Source: Rostratula benghalensis (Eukaryota; Chordata; Aves; Charadriiformes; Rostratulidae). From it: a DNA stretch of 64,000 bases. The translations under genes and the position numbers were made by a program. Positions 16,541 to 30,700 of the stretch are shown here, in pieces. The notes below the pieces were generated by a model that saw nothing but the letters and a program-made list of their open reading frames with translations, was not told the DNA's origin and did no database searches. The stretch lies in the NCBI GenBank assembly GCA_013399305.1, contig VXAI01000028.1, positions 5,161,086-5,225,085 on the forward strand, given 5' to 3'. The stretch's first letter is position 1; every line of letters begins with the position of its first letter.

Positions 16541-19523
16541 TGTGTTGTAAGACATACTGTAGAAGAAAATAGGAGCAAACGTACAGATCTAACTTTTTTT
16601 TGTGAGTTACAAATGATGGGTAATAAGTTACTGTCAGTTATTGTTTGAAATGCAAATGTTTGATTCATGTACAAAGAAGTGGTTAAGTAAGTTCTCTATT
16701 ACCAAATATTTAGGAATGCTATTCTTCACCTACAGCCCTTAAATGCAATTACTTCTCCCTCCACCTCCAGACTTAGAAATACTTCTGGACATGAGCAGTA
16801 GGAGCTCAGCCATAACAAAAGTTGGCTGCTTCATTGTAGCTGTAACACAACTTACATACCGTGATTGGACTTAATTGCTGAGAGGAGCAGTGAGCACTCA
16901 GTCACAGCGCTCAGATGGATCTGTTTGTTTCAAAGTAACCAGGTAACTTACAATTGGCATTCTCTGGAGTTAGTACTCTTATGGAAGGCAGTTTTTTAAA
17001 CTGTGCTTTTATCTCATAGCATTTAAAACCACACCAAAACTATTAATATTCCATTTGCATGTTACTTCCTGTGTTTCTACCATCAGAGGCTGAAAAGCAT
17101 GAAGTATGCTTTTTTTTTTTCCTCCTTAGCTGTGACATGGGGCTATGACTTGTCCTGTATCTAACTGCATTACCAGAAAGTGATGCTAGTTGCAAATATG
17201 ACCCATTAACCTGAGGTGTATAGAAAAAATCATCTACCCAGTGATTTCACTTGAGTATAGAACTGATAGAGAATGGTAGAGAGGAAAAGCATGAAGGATA
17301 TATAATCAGTTTACTGTTCAATCAGTTTTATCATTGTACCTAGGTGTTGTATCAATACTGGTGAAAAGAAAGCGTCTCTAGGCTTGTTGGAAGAAGATTA
17401 TCCAGCAGGTGGAGTTTGACAAGAATGGTGTGGCACAGACCAAATAGGCAAGGTAGGAAGGAGCCTCTGTATTCTGTCAGGGATTACTGAATTATGATTC
17501 AAAGACAAATCCAGACATTAAAGTTACCTCCAATCCTCACTTTTCAAAGGAAGAGAAATGCTTTAAAAAGAAACTGTTCATCCAGTATTCAGCTTATTGG
17601 AAGATGAATTTAAGGGTCTAATTTTGGGGTTCACTTCATTTACCAGGCTTTGACTCTAAATAAGAAATGGGCAGAGAAGGTACAAAACAAAGGGGGAAGG
17701 AATCTTTGGTCCTGCGTTTGCTTACCAGCCTAATGTATTTTTATGCAAGGGAAATGAGTTCATCTTCCATTTTCCTTAGAAGAATAACCCTCCTGGAAAA
17801 AGGACGAGAGGCTGTAAGTGGTCTGATAACCTTTGTAACCATTAATGTTAAGGCTAAATATAAAATAAGAGATTGTCTTTCTGAAAACCTTAATTATTAT
17901 TTTTTTTCATAGTACATCAATGGACTTGAATCTTGTATTAAGATGCTGCGTGTCTCTACATGTCCCCTGTCTTTAATAAAAGTCACCTTTTTTTAAAGGG
18001 GAAACTCTCTATTCTCCCACATGTAGGTTTCTATGCAGTTATGTGTCAAATAACTGTGTAACTTAATGCATTTTTCTTTAGTAGGTTAATTTCCAGTTGC
18101 TTGAGCTGGTGGTTATGACTCAGATGTGTTAAGGGAATGAGGAGGTGGAATGTGCTGGGTAAATGTTAATTGGAGAAGGGCTCCTACTGTGCTTGTTTCA
18201 AGTGCTTAGTTAAGTTATGGAGAGAAGTAAAAATTTCCAGTTTTTTGATTCCCTATTCCACAGATGGAACATATATAAACCGTAAAGTAGGTAAGAATTT
18301 TGTCATTAATGAGACATCTTCTGGGCAGAGAGAAATAGAAGAGTAGTTTTCTTCCAAGTGCTAGGAAGAAAAGAAAGTATAGATAATCAATTAACTTGGA
18401 AAAGGGCAGGGGAGTAATAGAAGTGGGGAGTAATATGGCATTGGAGCAGTGTCAGTTAGAATTAGGGGGGTGTGCAACTGACAGTTAAGGGGTTCATTTC
18501 CCTGGCTGACTACACTTGAATAACTGTCTTTTTGTGTGCTTTTTAACTGCTTTTCTGTAGTATTTCTTCTTGGAACTCTGGATTTCTCTGGTTTCCTCTA
18601 GCCACTTTCTTTGTATGGCACTTGTATGACTAGATTTGAAATAAGTTGGTTTGCTGTTTTTTGTCACATAAGGCCATTTTAACTGTCTGTTTTGGCTTTA
18701 AGTCTTTATGGCTTTCTGAAATTGTAATGAAGAATATGGTTGCCAATTGCTAGTCTAGAAATTACTTTAAACCTAAGACCATGTTAAAATCAGCTTTTGC
18801 AGGGTGACTTCTAAAAAGTAGTTGCTAAGGTGACATGTCTCTTCTAAGCTTAGTTTTAAAAATCCTGATGCATAATACAGAATGCTTTAATCTTGATTAC
18901 AGAAGAAAGGAAAAATATTTCTGGGAGATAATTATTTTGACTAATAAAAATCAAAAGTAACCCAACTGTTAGATTTCGCAATTCCTGTACTTTGAAGAGA
19001 CTGAGAATTTGTCAAGTTAAAACAGGGGAAAGGATTCTTGATTACCTCTAATTTATAAAAACGTCATCACCAAACAAAATAAAATTTAACTTTTTTTTTA
19101 CCCTGCTTGAAAAAGATAAATAGGAATTATATTTTTTCAATATTGTCTTTAAGTAAGTTAAAACTAAACTTTGTCAGTTGCAGGGGGAGAGAAACACAAT
19201 CTTTCCTATGGTGTTTAATTGGAATCTCCTAATGAAGGGAACTGATCTAGTGGATTAAATTCACTGAGCATTTTGTTCAAGAAGCCACATTAGGAAAGCT
19301 ACGATATGTCTTAAACTTTTGAAACAGTCATTTGTGTAACTCAAGAACTTAATAATCACTTTTCAAAGGCAATCTCTTTTGGTCCAGGTTTTAGAGATAT
19401 TATCTGGGGTCTACAGATATTGTAGTAGTTTGATTGGAATCAGAGTACTGAAGCATATCTGACCTGTATAGCTGGTTGGTTGATTTCCTGAATGTCTTAG
19501 ATGTCCTCAGTTGAAGGACAAAG

Positions 19524-19528
<5 letters not shown>

Positions 19529-19554
<26 letters not shown>
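19529..19554. repeat. A26 homopolymer
   Basis: Twenty-six consecutive A, preceded by an ordinary sequence and followed by GACCGG. No retroposon body is recognised next to it, so it is called only as a simple repeat. Confidence 0.95.
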
Positions 19555-19556
<2 letters not shown>

Positions 19557-22126
19557 CCGGAGACAGGTAAGTTTTGGCTGGAGGCTGCATATCAATGCGA
19601 AGCAGAAAACACTGAAGAGTGTCCATGTGCTTCTTGTAAGGGAAAACACCTCTGGCTTAAAAGAGGTTAGAATCCAAATGGTTTGTTAACTTTATTAATA
19701 GCTTGTAATTAACTATTAGTCCATGAACTATACACTCAGGATTAATAGCTGCAATGTAACAGAAAAATGAGCATCCTAGACCCATACAAAGCTTTCATAA
19801 ACACCTTCAGATATCTAGACACCCTTCTACGTCAATTCTTGCACAAGATTGTGGTTACGTGCTTCTCTCTACCCCTTTAACCAGGAGGTTTGGGGTATAG
19901 GAGCCCCCTCTTCAAGGAGTACATTACCCTTTTTATGTGTGTCTCCTTTTGAGACCTGGGCACTGTAGCTGCACACATACCTGTGCTCTTCCCTACGCTC
20001 CACCAACCCAGCACCTGCTGGGATAGCAGCCCAGGAGGTGATGTGTGGACATGCTGAGAGCAGTCACTACTGCTTGTCCCCTGTGCTGTCAGCCCACTGG
20101 CCAGAATGCAGGCTACTCCTGGCTGCTGGGGAGGGTGCTCCCTCAGGCCTTAACAGCTGGAGATGCCATTAGGGTATCTTCTCAGTGTCAGGCCAGGTTT
20201 TGACTGCTGCTTTCTCTCCTCACTGTTAGGAATTTTACTGCTTTTTATACTTGATGTTAAGCTGACTCTTCCTTCCCCCTGCACCAGGTGTTTTGGTAAC
20301 TACCTGATTAGCATTAATGTGGCTGATGGTTGTCTTCACTCACAGCCTTACCAGATTTTGAGCAAATGCCCTCTTGGTTTTGTATATTCTGTTCAGACAC
20401 ATTGCACTGGTACACTGCACTTGTATTTCTATCTTGGCAGCTGATGTTGTCCAGGCTTTTTTGCCAAGAGGTAGCTATGTGGATTTCCCCCCATGATTTA
20501 GAGCTGCTTCTTGGGATGCAAGGTACATTTATAAAGAGACAAAGTCCTTCTTATAAAAAATATTTCTGTCTAGAATCTTATGTTGGAGCAGTCACGAATA
20601 GTGGGGAATCTTACTGGGCCTCAAAGTGTTCATGATAGGCCAAAATGTATCACAATATAGCAGTTTTGTAATGATAATGAGTGAAACAAGGAGGTTTCAT
20701 TTTTACTGCACTAATGATTTCAGATTCATGCATTTGGTTTTTTGTATTCTGTAGGGATTCCTTATGCTTTTTCACATGTAGAAATGCAACTTGAAGTTGG
20801 GGTGTGCACGCTTTTTATGACTTCTGATCATTGACCTGTTCTTTGAATACTGCACCCAGAATTTGTGAGTACGCAAAGAAAGTAAAAAATAAAACTACAC
20901 TTATGAACAAACTTATTTACCATGAAGATTTCCATACTTCTCATCAAATACAATTTCTGATTTCTGTCCCTGTAATTTTGTCATCCATGAAATGCACTGG
21001 ATGCATTTCTGCTTTATATGCTACCTTTTTAGCTGAACAAACAATCTGAAAAAAAAGTTACAGTTTTACTTAGTGCGTGCAATATCTTATAACCTTTAAA
21101 CCTTTTAATTCTACGTGCCCTAATATTAAGAAATTATTTCTTTTGTGGAAATACTATCCAAAAGGAACAATTTACTCAGGGAATCTAGCGGATAACAAAT
21201 AATTACATCTAGCATACATTCAATTGATAGTAACTCCAAATTTTTTCATACTGGAACTGCTGCATTGTTTTTCTGTCTGACCTGACCACTGATGGATGGA
21301 GGCAATGACCATTATTTAGCACCTCCATCATCTCATGTCTGCAAAGTATAAGGCTTCTTTAGAACCCAGGTGGCAAATGCATCCATTTTTACCAAAAGCT
21401 TCTTTAAGGATGTTTTGGAAAGCCTCCCACTTCTTTTCTACTATGGTTTGGGGGGGGGGGTGTTTTGTGAAGATTTAGTAGTTTATTCTAGTTCTAGAAT
21501 TATTCTCTGCTTTAATTTGGGGCAGACCTTACTGAGATTTGATATAGGAGTTCTGATGATGTTTCACTTTTGTAATTAAAAACGTAATTCCTGTAAAGAA
21601 CCACTTCAGTTTTGATAATGACTGTATTCCCAGTCAGTATCTTTCCTGACTCAACTGGGCAATGCCCAGTCTTAGAGGAGTAATATCACTGTTCCAAGGC
21701 TATGGCTGTAGCAGGATTTTATTGGTGAACTTCACAGGTAGCCAGGTTCAAAGTATAACCCAAAATCATAGCTTAATATCTACATATTTGCATAACATCC
21801 TATCCACGCCTAATTTCTGTGTCTGTGAATCTGTTCAATTAACCTATAGCTATTTCGGGAATTCTAAGAAATAGCAGAGGTGTAGCTACTGCCAAGAGGC
21901 TTTGTTAGTCACGTCTCAAACAAAGCTACCCTTAGATTATTTTGCCTACAGGAGTGAACTTACAAGGCATTCTCAGGAGGAGACATGGTGCTGTCAGCGC
22001 TGTTCAGTCTTAAAGCACTTGTGTGATGTGAGGATGACTGATACTCAATTACCACCTTTTACAAAACAAACTAAAACATTTGTTGTTTTATTTATTTGTG
22101 AGCTTTCCAAATACTAACTTACAGTT

Positions 22127-22171
22127 GGGGGGGGGGTTATTCTTTTTTTTTTTTTTTTTTCTTTCTTTCTT
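22127..22171. repeat. G-run and pyrimidine tract
   Basis: A run of about ten G, then TTATTC, then about 20 T leading into CTTTCTTTCTT. A purine/pyrimidine strand-asymmetric tract likely to vary in length. Confidence 0.9.
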
Positions 22172-24619
22172 CTGGATCAGTGTATCTTCATTGTCTGGAA
22201 GCTGAAGCTTTGAACACTGAATAGATTGGGTGATTGCATCTGTATTCAGGACATTTCGCAGCACAGTGGCTGGTAATTTTTTGTAGCTGTGAGTTAATCA
22301 TCCCTTATTCAGGAAATAGTATTTGATTTGTAGCTATCTCAAAGATACAGAATTAAAAGATAATAGTATGATTATGTATTGGCCTCTAAGATATGTTGAG
22401 AGTATCTACTTCAGGAAAGGATTCAAGTTTATGAACACAAAGGGTTCATAAATGCAGGGAAGTGTTTCCCTGCAGCTTTCTGCAAAGAGTTAATATATAT
22501 TCACAAATATGGAATTTACTCTGTCTCTGTGCTCCTTGCTGATATTTTCTACTGGACAGCTTGGCTTTGTTACACTAGCTCTCCTAGGGCTTGGAATAGT
22601 CACATAGAGACTCCTCATAATTTTAGAAGTCTTGAGCATGGAAGTCAGAGTCCCTTAGCTGTGAAAAGGTTTGTTAGATGTTACAGTACTGAGTACTGCT
22701 GCATTCAAGTGCTTCTGTACACCTATCTTTTCAGATTCTGCTTTTGGGCACTGCTGAATAACTGTTTAACTGTACTGTAAATATTATCTGTTTTCTAGCA
22801 GCTAAGCATCTTGAAAATGCACCAACATGACCAAGTATAACACTTAAGATGAATTTACAAATGAATCTTGGCATAAAACGAATGCATTTTAACACTACAG
22901 TTTGTATGGCTGCTCCCTGCATATTTATTTTCAACCTCCAGTTGATTAGCTGCTTTGTCTTGTGTGCAGAAATGGCCTGTTTAATGCAGTGGGGAGTCAT
23001 GTAGAAGCCAATGTTTGTTAATGCACGCTTAGAACAGGCACAGTCAGACATCTTAAATTATTCTAACTAAGCAGTAATTCCAATTTATTTCTAAAGATAG
23101 AATTATAACAACCCAATTACCTAGTTTCCTCACAGACTGTAATGGGTACAGTTAGCATAAAATTGGTCTATAAATTTAATGGGCAATTTCTTGTTGTGTG
23201 GACATTGAAATCAGTAGCAAAAATGTGGCCAGCTATGTTAAAGTCTATATAGTACCTTGCTCCCTTTGGACACTTCCTTGACAAAATGCTGCACTGTAAA
23301 ATATCAATCGAAACGTGTTAGTATAAGGAGGTTTTAAAGTATTGGTTCAAATAGGGATGGCAGTAGAGTTGAAAGTTCCTTCAAGAAAAAAAGCCTTCTT
23401 TTTTAATCTGGGTGAGCAGTAGGGTTTTTCCCTCTTTAACATGGAATTATGACTATATTCAGACTTGTACTATGTGTTAGGATGTGGCTGGTATCAGGCC
23501 TGTTCTCTATGTGCAGCCTCATAAGAATAAGTGGATCAGTTCTTCTAACTGAAGAACATGCACATAGATGATAAAGCTAAAAAAATACATGTTAGTACCC
23601 TACCGAAAGGGGAAGCTGCTGGAGTTGTGCTGCTGATTCTCAAGCTATGATTTAGGCAGCTGCTCCAAAGGATGCTTTTCATCCTTTCTAGAGCTGATGT
23701 TTGTGATGGCAAGTTCTCTTTGTGACCATATTTTCATACGGTGCACTAAAGGAAGTGGAGGAAGACATAGCTCAGTCACAGTGACCTGCAGAGACTGAAG
23801 TGGTGAAAATTACGGGCTGTGAGAATACGTCTGTAGTAAAACAGGTTTACTCTACTTTGCCTGGTCCCTAGAGAGTGAGTAAACGAATGAAAAAGCATGA
23901 GGCTTGAAGAATAGAACCAAGTTTTTCAAAGTAAGTTTCCACGATGGGCTTTTGATTTCACCTCCTCTATGCAAGCAGGGGTTGCTGGAAAGAGGGATGA
24001 ATGTAAAAAGACTATTGTTGACTTCTTGGTCATGAAAACGCTTTAATTGTCTCCAACAGTGTATCCATTTTAAAAGTACTTCTGTTACATCATTCTGTTA
24101 AGTGCAATGAACAAAATTGTGGCAATAGCAGCAAATTATTTCTCCTGCATTAGAACACCGACTTGGTGGCACCCACTTTCCTAGGGATTTATTATTTGGG
24201 TACATTATTGAAAGCTGATTTTTTTCTGTTTCCTAAGCACATAATGCTGGATGTTCATATTGGTCTTAGATTAACAATTTGTTCCAGGTTAGACCCAAGG
24301 AATTTTAACTCCGTGGGACTTCTAATTTGAGTTTATTCAGGAAATAATATTTAAAAGCAGGTATTGACATAAAAAGTAGGGTTCTAGTTCTTGAACTCAA
24401 TGTGAACCCTTTGGTGAGGAGAAAAGCATGAGGCAATCCGTTGCTGGCCTCCCTCAAACTGAGCTGTACTCCTTAAAAATAGAAATCCTTACACAGGAAA
24501 ATTGTGTTCATGTCTTGTTTGGAGAGGGTCACTGAAAAGGTAGGTCAAAGTTTTAAATCTCTTTAGAGAGTGTATTTCCATCTTGTTCACTAAATCAGTG
24601 CATCTCTCTTCACTAGTAG

Positions 24620-24797
24620 CTAAAGACTAAAGATCTTAATAAAGTGGAAATTAAAATATGTATTTCTCCTGTGAAATGCTTTGGGACTGACAAAATAGAA
24701 GTAGATGTAAGCACACAACAAAGCCCTATTTCCCAAGAAGTTTCAGATGGAAAAAGTGGGCACATGGGCGAAGTTTGGAAGCTGGCTGCACAGCCAG
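24620..24797 (+). other. Exon-like segment, unassigned
   Basis: An open frame of 59 codons begins after TCTCTCTTCACTAGTAG and ends at a consensus donor CAG|GTAAGT, in phase 1. It encodes hydrophilic sequence including KIEVDVSTQQSPISQEVSDG and MGEVWKLAAQP. I know no homologue. The opposite strand is open too, so it may be chance. Confidence 0.15.
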
Positions 24798-27700
24798 GTA
24801 AGTAAAGCAGTGTTATTGTTTGTAAGAATATTTGTGTTGCTGTCCAATACTTGATTTTTCTCATCTGTGATGTTGGGGTTTTTTAGCACAGGTTTTCACC
24901 ATCTTACTGAAAGTAAAACACTTGTGCTCTGTAATGAATTTAAATATCTGTTGAAATATATGTTATGTGCCTCTGCTGTGTCAATTTTGTCTTCCACTTG
25001 CTTTCTCTTATGTAACATAAATTAAAACCCAAGGAGGGAAAAGTTACTAAATCCCATATGCAACTTTAACTTTTAAGAGAAAATGAGAATGCTTTTGAAG
25101 AGACACTTCTTGAGAAAGATGCTTCAGTGGGGAACATTAAGAAGAATCTACATTCATATAACTTAGGTGAGAGTGTTTCTGTAGAGTTGTTCTCACAGGT
25201 TTTGGGTTGCCTAAGAGTTCTGGTTCAAGATTTGCAGCACCAGCCTCAGCACACAGCTGTGCATGTGTGCTCCTCTTTGTGCAATAGGAACCTACAGTTA
25301 CCCCCACCAGCCACCCATTAGAAAGTCCTACGTAAACCTGATCTTACTATTATCCTACTAATTGCATTTTCAGAAATGTTCTTATGGAACAGACTTTCTA
25401 AGCATACTTGATTTAAATTAAAAAAAAAAAAAAACCCAAACAAACCACAACAGTCTACTTCAGTGCCATTAACTGGCAGCATTTTTACTAATGGTACACA
25501 TGAGAAGAAAACAACTTAACTTAACAGTGAGGACATGAAAATCTGTGTTCTGGGGGCCGCACACAGTTTGCATTTTAGTAAAAGTGCATCTTTCATGTTC
25601 TGCATGCATTTTGCAGAAATACAGGTCACATATAAAAATATATGTGGTTTCTCTTTTTTTAAGTGTCCATATTTGCAATTACTGTCACTTGCATTAAGTT
25701 TTTTTTGCACCTTGTCCAGCTGTGTGGGATACCCCTCACTGTATATTGCTGATTAAATAGAACTTTTTTCTCAAAAGGTGAAAACACCTAATTACGTATA
25801 AAACAAAGCGTGAAAACCCCTGTTCTGGTAAATTTTACTGCAGTATAAATTGACTGCAGGAGAATGAAGTTTGTGGTGGAAGATATGTGTAACTTCAAAA
25901 GGTACAGCTATAGTAGATGAGTGTGTGTGATAACCATGGAGACTTGCCTCTTTTACTGAGAACTGGAATAGCAAAGACAATAGGAGGAAATTAAGAAAAC
26001 TAAGATGGCTCACAATTTGCATACTGAAGTTCACATTCAAAACTAATGCCAATCTAAGGTATACCAATTCAAGATTCAAGTAGAAGGTTGTATTTGATAT
26101 GTATTTTTTAACCTTATTTAATAATTTATGTTTCCACATGTATTTTTTTCATTTCCATGTCCTGCCTTCCCCTTTATATACTGTAGACAACTCTCTCCTA
26201 CTTTTTCATTTTCAAGGTTCGTTTCCTATAGATGATAATAAATCACAATGGTGTGTGTGTTTCTTCTCATTTACTAAATGAAAGTATGTACATCATTTCT
26301 GGATTGAATGATAAGTTTGGGTGCCATAGATGCTTTGGCCTAAGACCTTGACGTTCATTCCCTTTCCACAGACATTTACATCAGGAAAACTCAATTGTTT
26401 GGGCAGTCATGGAAAGTAAATGCAAGAAGTGCCCCAGTATGACTAAAGCAAGTTTGATCAAAAATGTAAGTCTGTAGATGTTTTTTCAGTACTTTCTGCA
26501 ACAGCCAGAACTAACAACAAACCCAGAAAATCCTGAACTGGTAATACAACTGATTTGTATTGGTTTCTTTAATTCAAAAAATGAATGAATGATGACAAGG
26601 GAAAAAAAAAAGGTAAAACTGTGGCTGTGCGGCTGGGGAACTGGAACATGATTAGATGTGGATTAGCTTGTTTGAGCTCAGCTTTTTTGTTATGTCTGCA
26701 GAAGTTAGTTGTGCATCTGAATGTAAAATCTGACATCAGGTCACACACAAGCCTGGCTGGAACAGGTCTGGAACTCTGACTTCCAGATTACTGAGTTATT
26801 CAGCAAAGGAAAACAGACTGCAATGAATTTGTTTCTGTTTTATAAAGACGGTGATTATTCCCAGATGCTACTCTGAAAGGGAATACAGGGCTTAGCTACA
26901 AACAGTGAAGCTGGTGTTTATGGCCAGTATATAAACAATGCCATTGTTCTAAGAGGTTCTAGGTAGTTGTAGGGTGGCTTGAAAGATTTTTCTGGTGGTT
27001 TGTGTTTTGTTTTTTTCTTTTCCCCCAGATGGCAATGAAAGCTGTCCAGAGCAGCGTATTTGTTAGGGTTGTATATTGAGTTTGAAAGTTGAGGGGCTTC
27101 TGAGGGCAACACTGTTGTTTTGGGGCATGACTCAAGGTAACATTTATGCTTCCTCTTGTTACCAAAAATAAAAAGTGTTATTAAGTTAGTAGTGCTTGCA
27201 GCTATGCTAGGGAAACTATTGTTTTTATGGGGTTATACATGTATAGCTACTTAAAACTCTGGGGAAAAAGCTGAAAGCAGATGGACTCCTACTGAATTTA
27301 TCACAATTACATGTGCCCTATAAGGCTAGGTGAAGTGAGGAGTCGGAAAATAAGCTTTTTCTCATTAAATGGTAGAGCTAGAATACTATAACCATATCCA
27401 GAGCATAACTCTGGATGCAGATTTTCTGTGTTTACAGTTCTGTTTTAAAATGACTTCTATGCCCTTGCAAATAGGTCTTGGAACAGGACTAATGTAAAAG
27501 TTTGAGGGGACAGATGATTGAGACAACCTAAAGATAAGCACATTTTCCCAATGTTCCCTGGAGGAAGGCAGCTGTGCTAGACTTGACTTAGTTGATGGTA
27601 CAGGGGTTACTCTGAAACCATCTTTTTGGGTCAGTTATTTGATACCAACTCTACAGGGATTACCTTATTTCTTGGGGAAATGCTAAGTGAGAATTGTGAA

Positions 27701-30700
27701 AGAGAGAGGGTAGTCCATGCAGCATCAGAGAACCAACGAGCCAAAGGACTTGGACACAACTGACTTTCCTTATGACATTTATTTCTGTGTGTACCTGTCC
27801 TTTGTAGCCACTTTATCCTGCCTTTTTAGTTTTCCCTCATATGTGAGACACTGCTTCACCCAGCCTTCTAAGTCATAAATCAGATGTAAAATTTGAAATT
27901 ACCAATTACTGGTTTGTCCTTGTTAATTTTATGTATGTTCAGCTGGAAGGACCCAAAACCATGTTCATTGATACACACCAAACTGAGTGTGTTAAACTGT
28001 AATATAATTTGTTCTGCAAATGTAGGAGTGATAATTGCTGATTTCAAATGGGGAAAGTATTTCAGAGGAAAAAAAAAAAGTTTTAATCTCTTCTCCTGCA
28101 AAACCTACTAAAGTTTTATTCCTTTTACCTGGTGTTAAAATGAAGATACATGAAGAATTACATTATCTATGGTACAAATCCTATGTTTTATAATCAATAG
28201 AAGTGAGACAAAGAAAGAAGAAATCTTAACCTAAAACCTATAGAGGTTATTCCAAAGGGAACAGTAGCATTAAAATAAAGATGTCGAAGTACAGGCAGAA
28301 CACAATGAAAAAGACTAAGAAGCAGGGCATTTGGAGTGCAGAACTCAAATGGCACCATAGGTTAAACTAAAGCCCAAGATGTCAGTGTAGCTAAGAGTCA
28401 GAGAGTTCTGAAACAGAATAAAAAGCCTGAATGTGACGTGAAAGATAAAGGAAAGCCAAAACCAGGTGCCAAGGGCAGGAGGCAGCTATGTTCCTGATAA
28501 ACCAAAGAACGCAGGGTTACAAGCAGGAAAAGGGGTAGTGTCAGAAGTATTTACTATGTTTTCAGGATCAGAGAGAGAGGAAAACGGAGAACAACGTGAA
28601 AGGAAAGCAGATGGGATTTAGCAGTAGCTTAGCTGTAGGAGAAATAGGTTTGAGTGTTCTGGTTGTGGAAGAAAAGGAAAAGTTTGACAGAAGAGAAGGA
28701 GATCTAACAAACTTGAAACTTTTTTTTTTTTTTTGCTAGTTAGCTGGAGGTGACAAGGCACACCTACTGCTAAAAATGGGAACTGGGAGCACAGCCAGCA
28801 GAGTTTTAGATCACTCAAAGGCAAAAATGACTTCTGGAAATACTGAGGCTAGGTGATGTCATTCAGGTGTAAGAGACAAAGTGCACACAAAGAACTCCCC
28901 TTCAGGCTGCAGGAAAAGGAAATTTGTATTTTCTCATCTTATTCAATGAGATTAAGTTGTAGGAGGAGGAGTTATTACTTCTCCTTTCTTCTTTGACATT
29001 ATAGAGATTGATAGATGCAATCGTAGAAAAGATTAAAAAAACTATTATGAAGATAAGATTTGATCTTTGTCAAGTGTCTTCCTGGTTGCTTGGATAAGTC
29101 AGATTTCAGTGAAGGAAAGGGAAATTTATGCTGTAGATTTGAAACTCGTGGAGCAACAGGAATAATTTTGCTATACAAAACACTGAGTTTTGGAGAGAGC
29201 TTCAGTGGGACAGGCTGGGTAGTGAAGATGAGAGACTAAAAATGAGAGAAGAGGCAGTGTGGAGAGTGGGGTTGGCTGATTCTGCTTTATGTGAAATTCA
29301 GGGTAAGCTCAGTATTTCTTAGCACTGTAAACCAAATTGAGTTTTAATGCCCAAGAGGTGAGGAGAAAATAAATTTCCTTTCCCAGAGAGGATGAAAAAT
29401 GACTCCTGTGGTTGCTTCTGCCTGCCCGAGAGAGAGTAAGTGCAGCCATTGCAGACAAGAAGTCAGAGACAGTGCCATGGCAACTGCTATGAGACCTAGC
29501 AAGTCTGGCTCTTTTTGCCTTCCTCTGTTATGTTTTTTCCATCCCATTGGTCTGAAAGTTTTCTTTTCTGCCTTCCCCCCCCCCCGGCCCTGTTAATGGC
29601 TTGCTTTGCCAAGAAGTTTTTGCCAATAAGTGAATAAAAATGAGCCAAGATGTCATACAAGTTTCTAGACCAAGGTAAGAACGCTCACAGGGATGAACCT
29701 TGAGAAGTCGTCAAAGGCAAAATTGTCTGTTGTTAATGGGCAGGTGAGAAGGCATGCTTCTGGTTTTGGAGTAAATATTTTACTACCTAGGAGGAAAAGT
29801 TACGTCCAGCAGTAGGAGTTATTAGGGACTGATTTAAGGATACAGGTGAGGAAGCACTTAGGGATATCTGTTTGCTTCAAGCTGGCAACTTCATGCAATA
29901 CATTCTGTTAGTTTTTGAGGGCTCCAGTGGAGTCCTGTTTGCTTGAAAATATCTTAGGGTTTTTCATGTTGATTGGTAAAGTTTTTTTGTCCTTAGAGGC
30001 TTGACTACTTCAGGGGCTTGATATCCATCTTTGTGCCATTGACTCACAGGGGCACCATTCTTAATAGCTAAGAAGCCTGAATGACTTCACTAAAGGACCC
30101 AAAAGACACATAATCCTGATCTGGGAGCTCAAATGCCAGAGAACTCACTACAGACAGTTTGCAATGGTTAATTATTTCACTTTTTGCAAAGATGAGCCTT
30201 ACTTATACCCTTAATTTTTGAGCTTCCAGCTGCTGAATTGATTATGGATTGCTATATTAGGCTGTAGCCCTTCAGAGTCAAAAGTTATCCAAGAGTAGAT
30301 GGTGAGCAAATTACATTTTAACACATTTGGATGACAAATCAAGTGTTTTTAGAACAGCTTATTCTTGAAATAGTATTTGATTGAACTAAGTATCACGTAT
30401 TTAACAAGGAACACCTTTTTACCTGTTTCCCTCATTTTTTATACTTAATTTCCTTCAATTTTTTGAGAGAAAAAGATTGGGTTTTTTAATCGTGAAAAAA
30501 TTAATTTAGCTAAAGAAAACTTGTATTTCACAGCTTCACTTATTGTAGATATACAGACTATACTTAGATAACTTGTGATGCAAAGAATGCCCATGTATGA
30601 TCATTACGTAAATGAGTAGTAGGGTTGTACAGCCCAAGGATGTGAAAATCTACCTGTCCATTGGTTTTAATATGCATAAGGCTGTATAGTACATCCTATT

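Noticed and set aside
19501..19567. Exon-like segment ending CAG|GTAAGT with a poly-lysine frame through A26
   Set aside because: The frame depends on an unstable homopolymer.
22731..23051. 106-codon minus-strand frame tested for Sel1-like repeats (SEL1L2)
   Set aside because: No Gly/Ala spacing of the repeat and no similarity to SEL1L2.
29640..29676. ATG with 12 codons running into a CAAG|GTAAGA donor
   Set aside because: Too short, no supporting upstream promoter features, and it conflicts with a neighbouring candidate.
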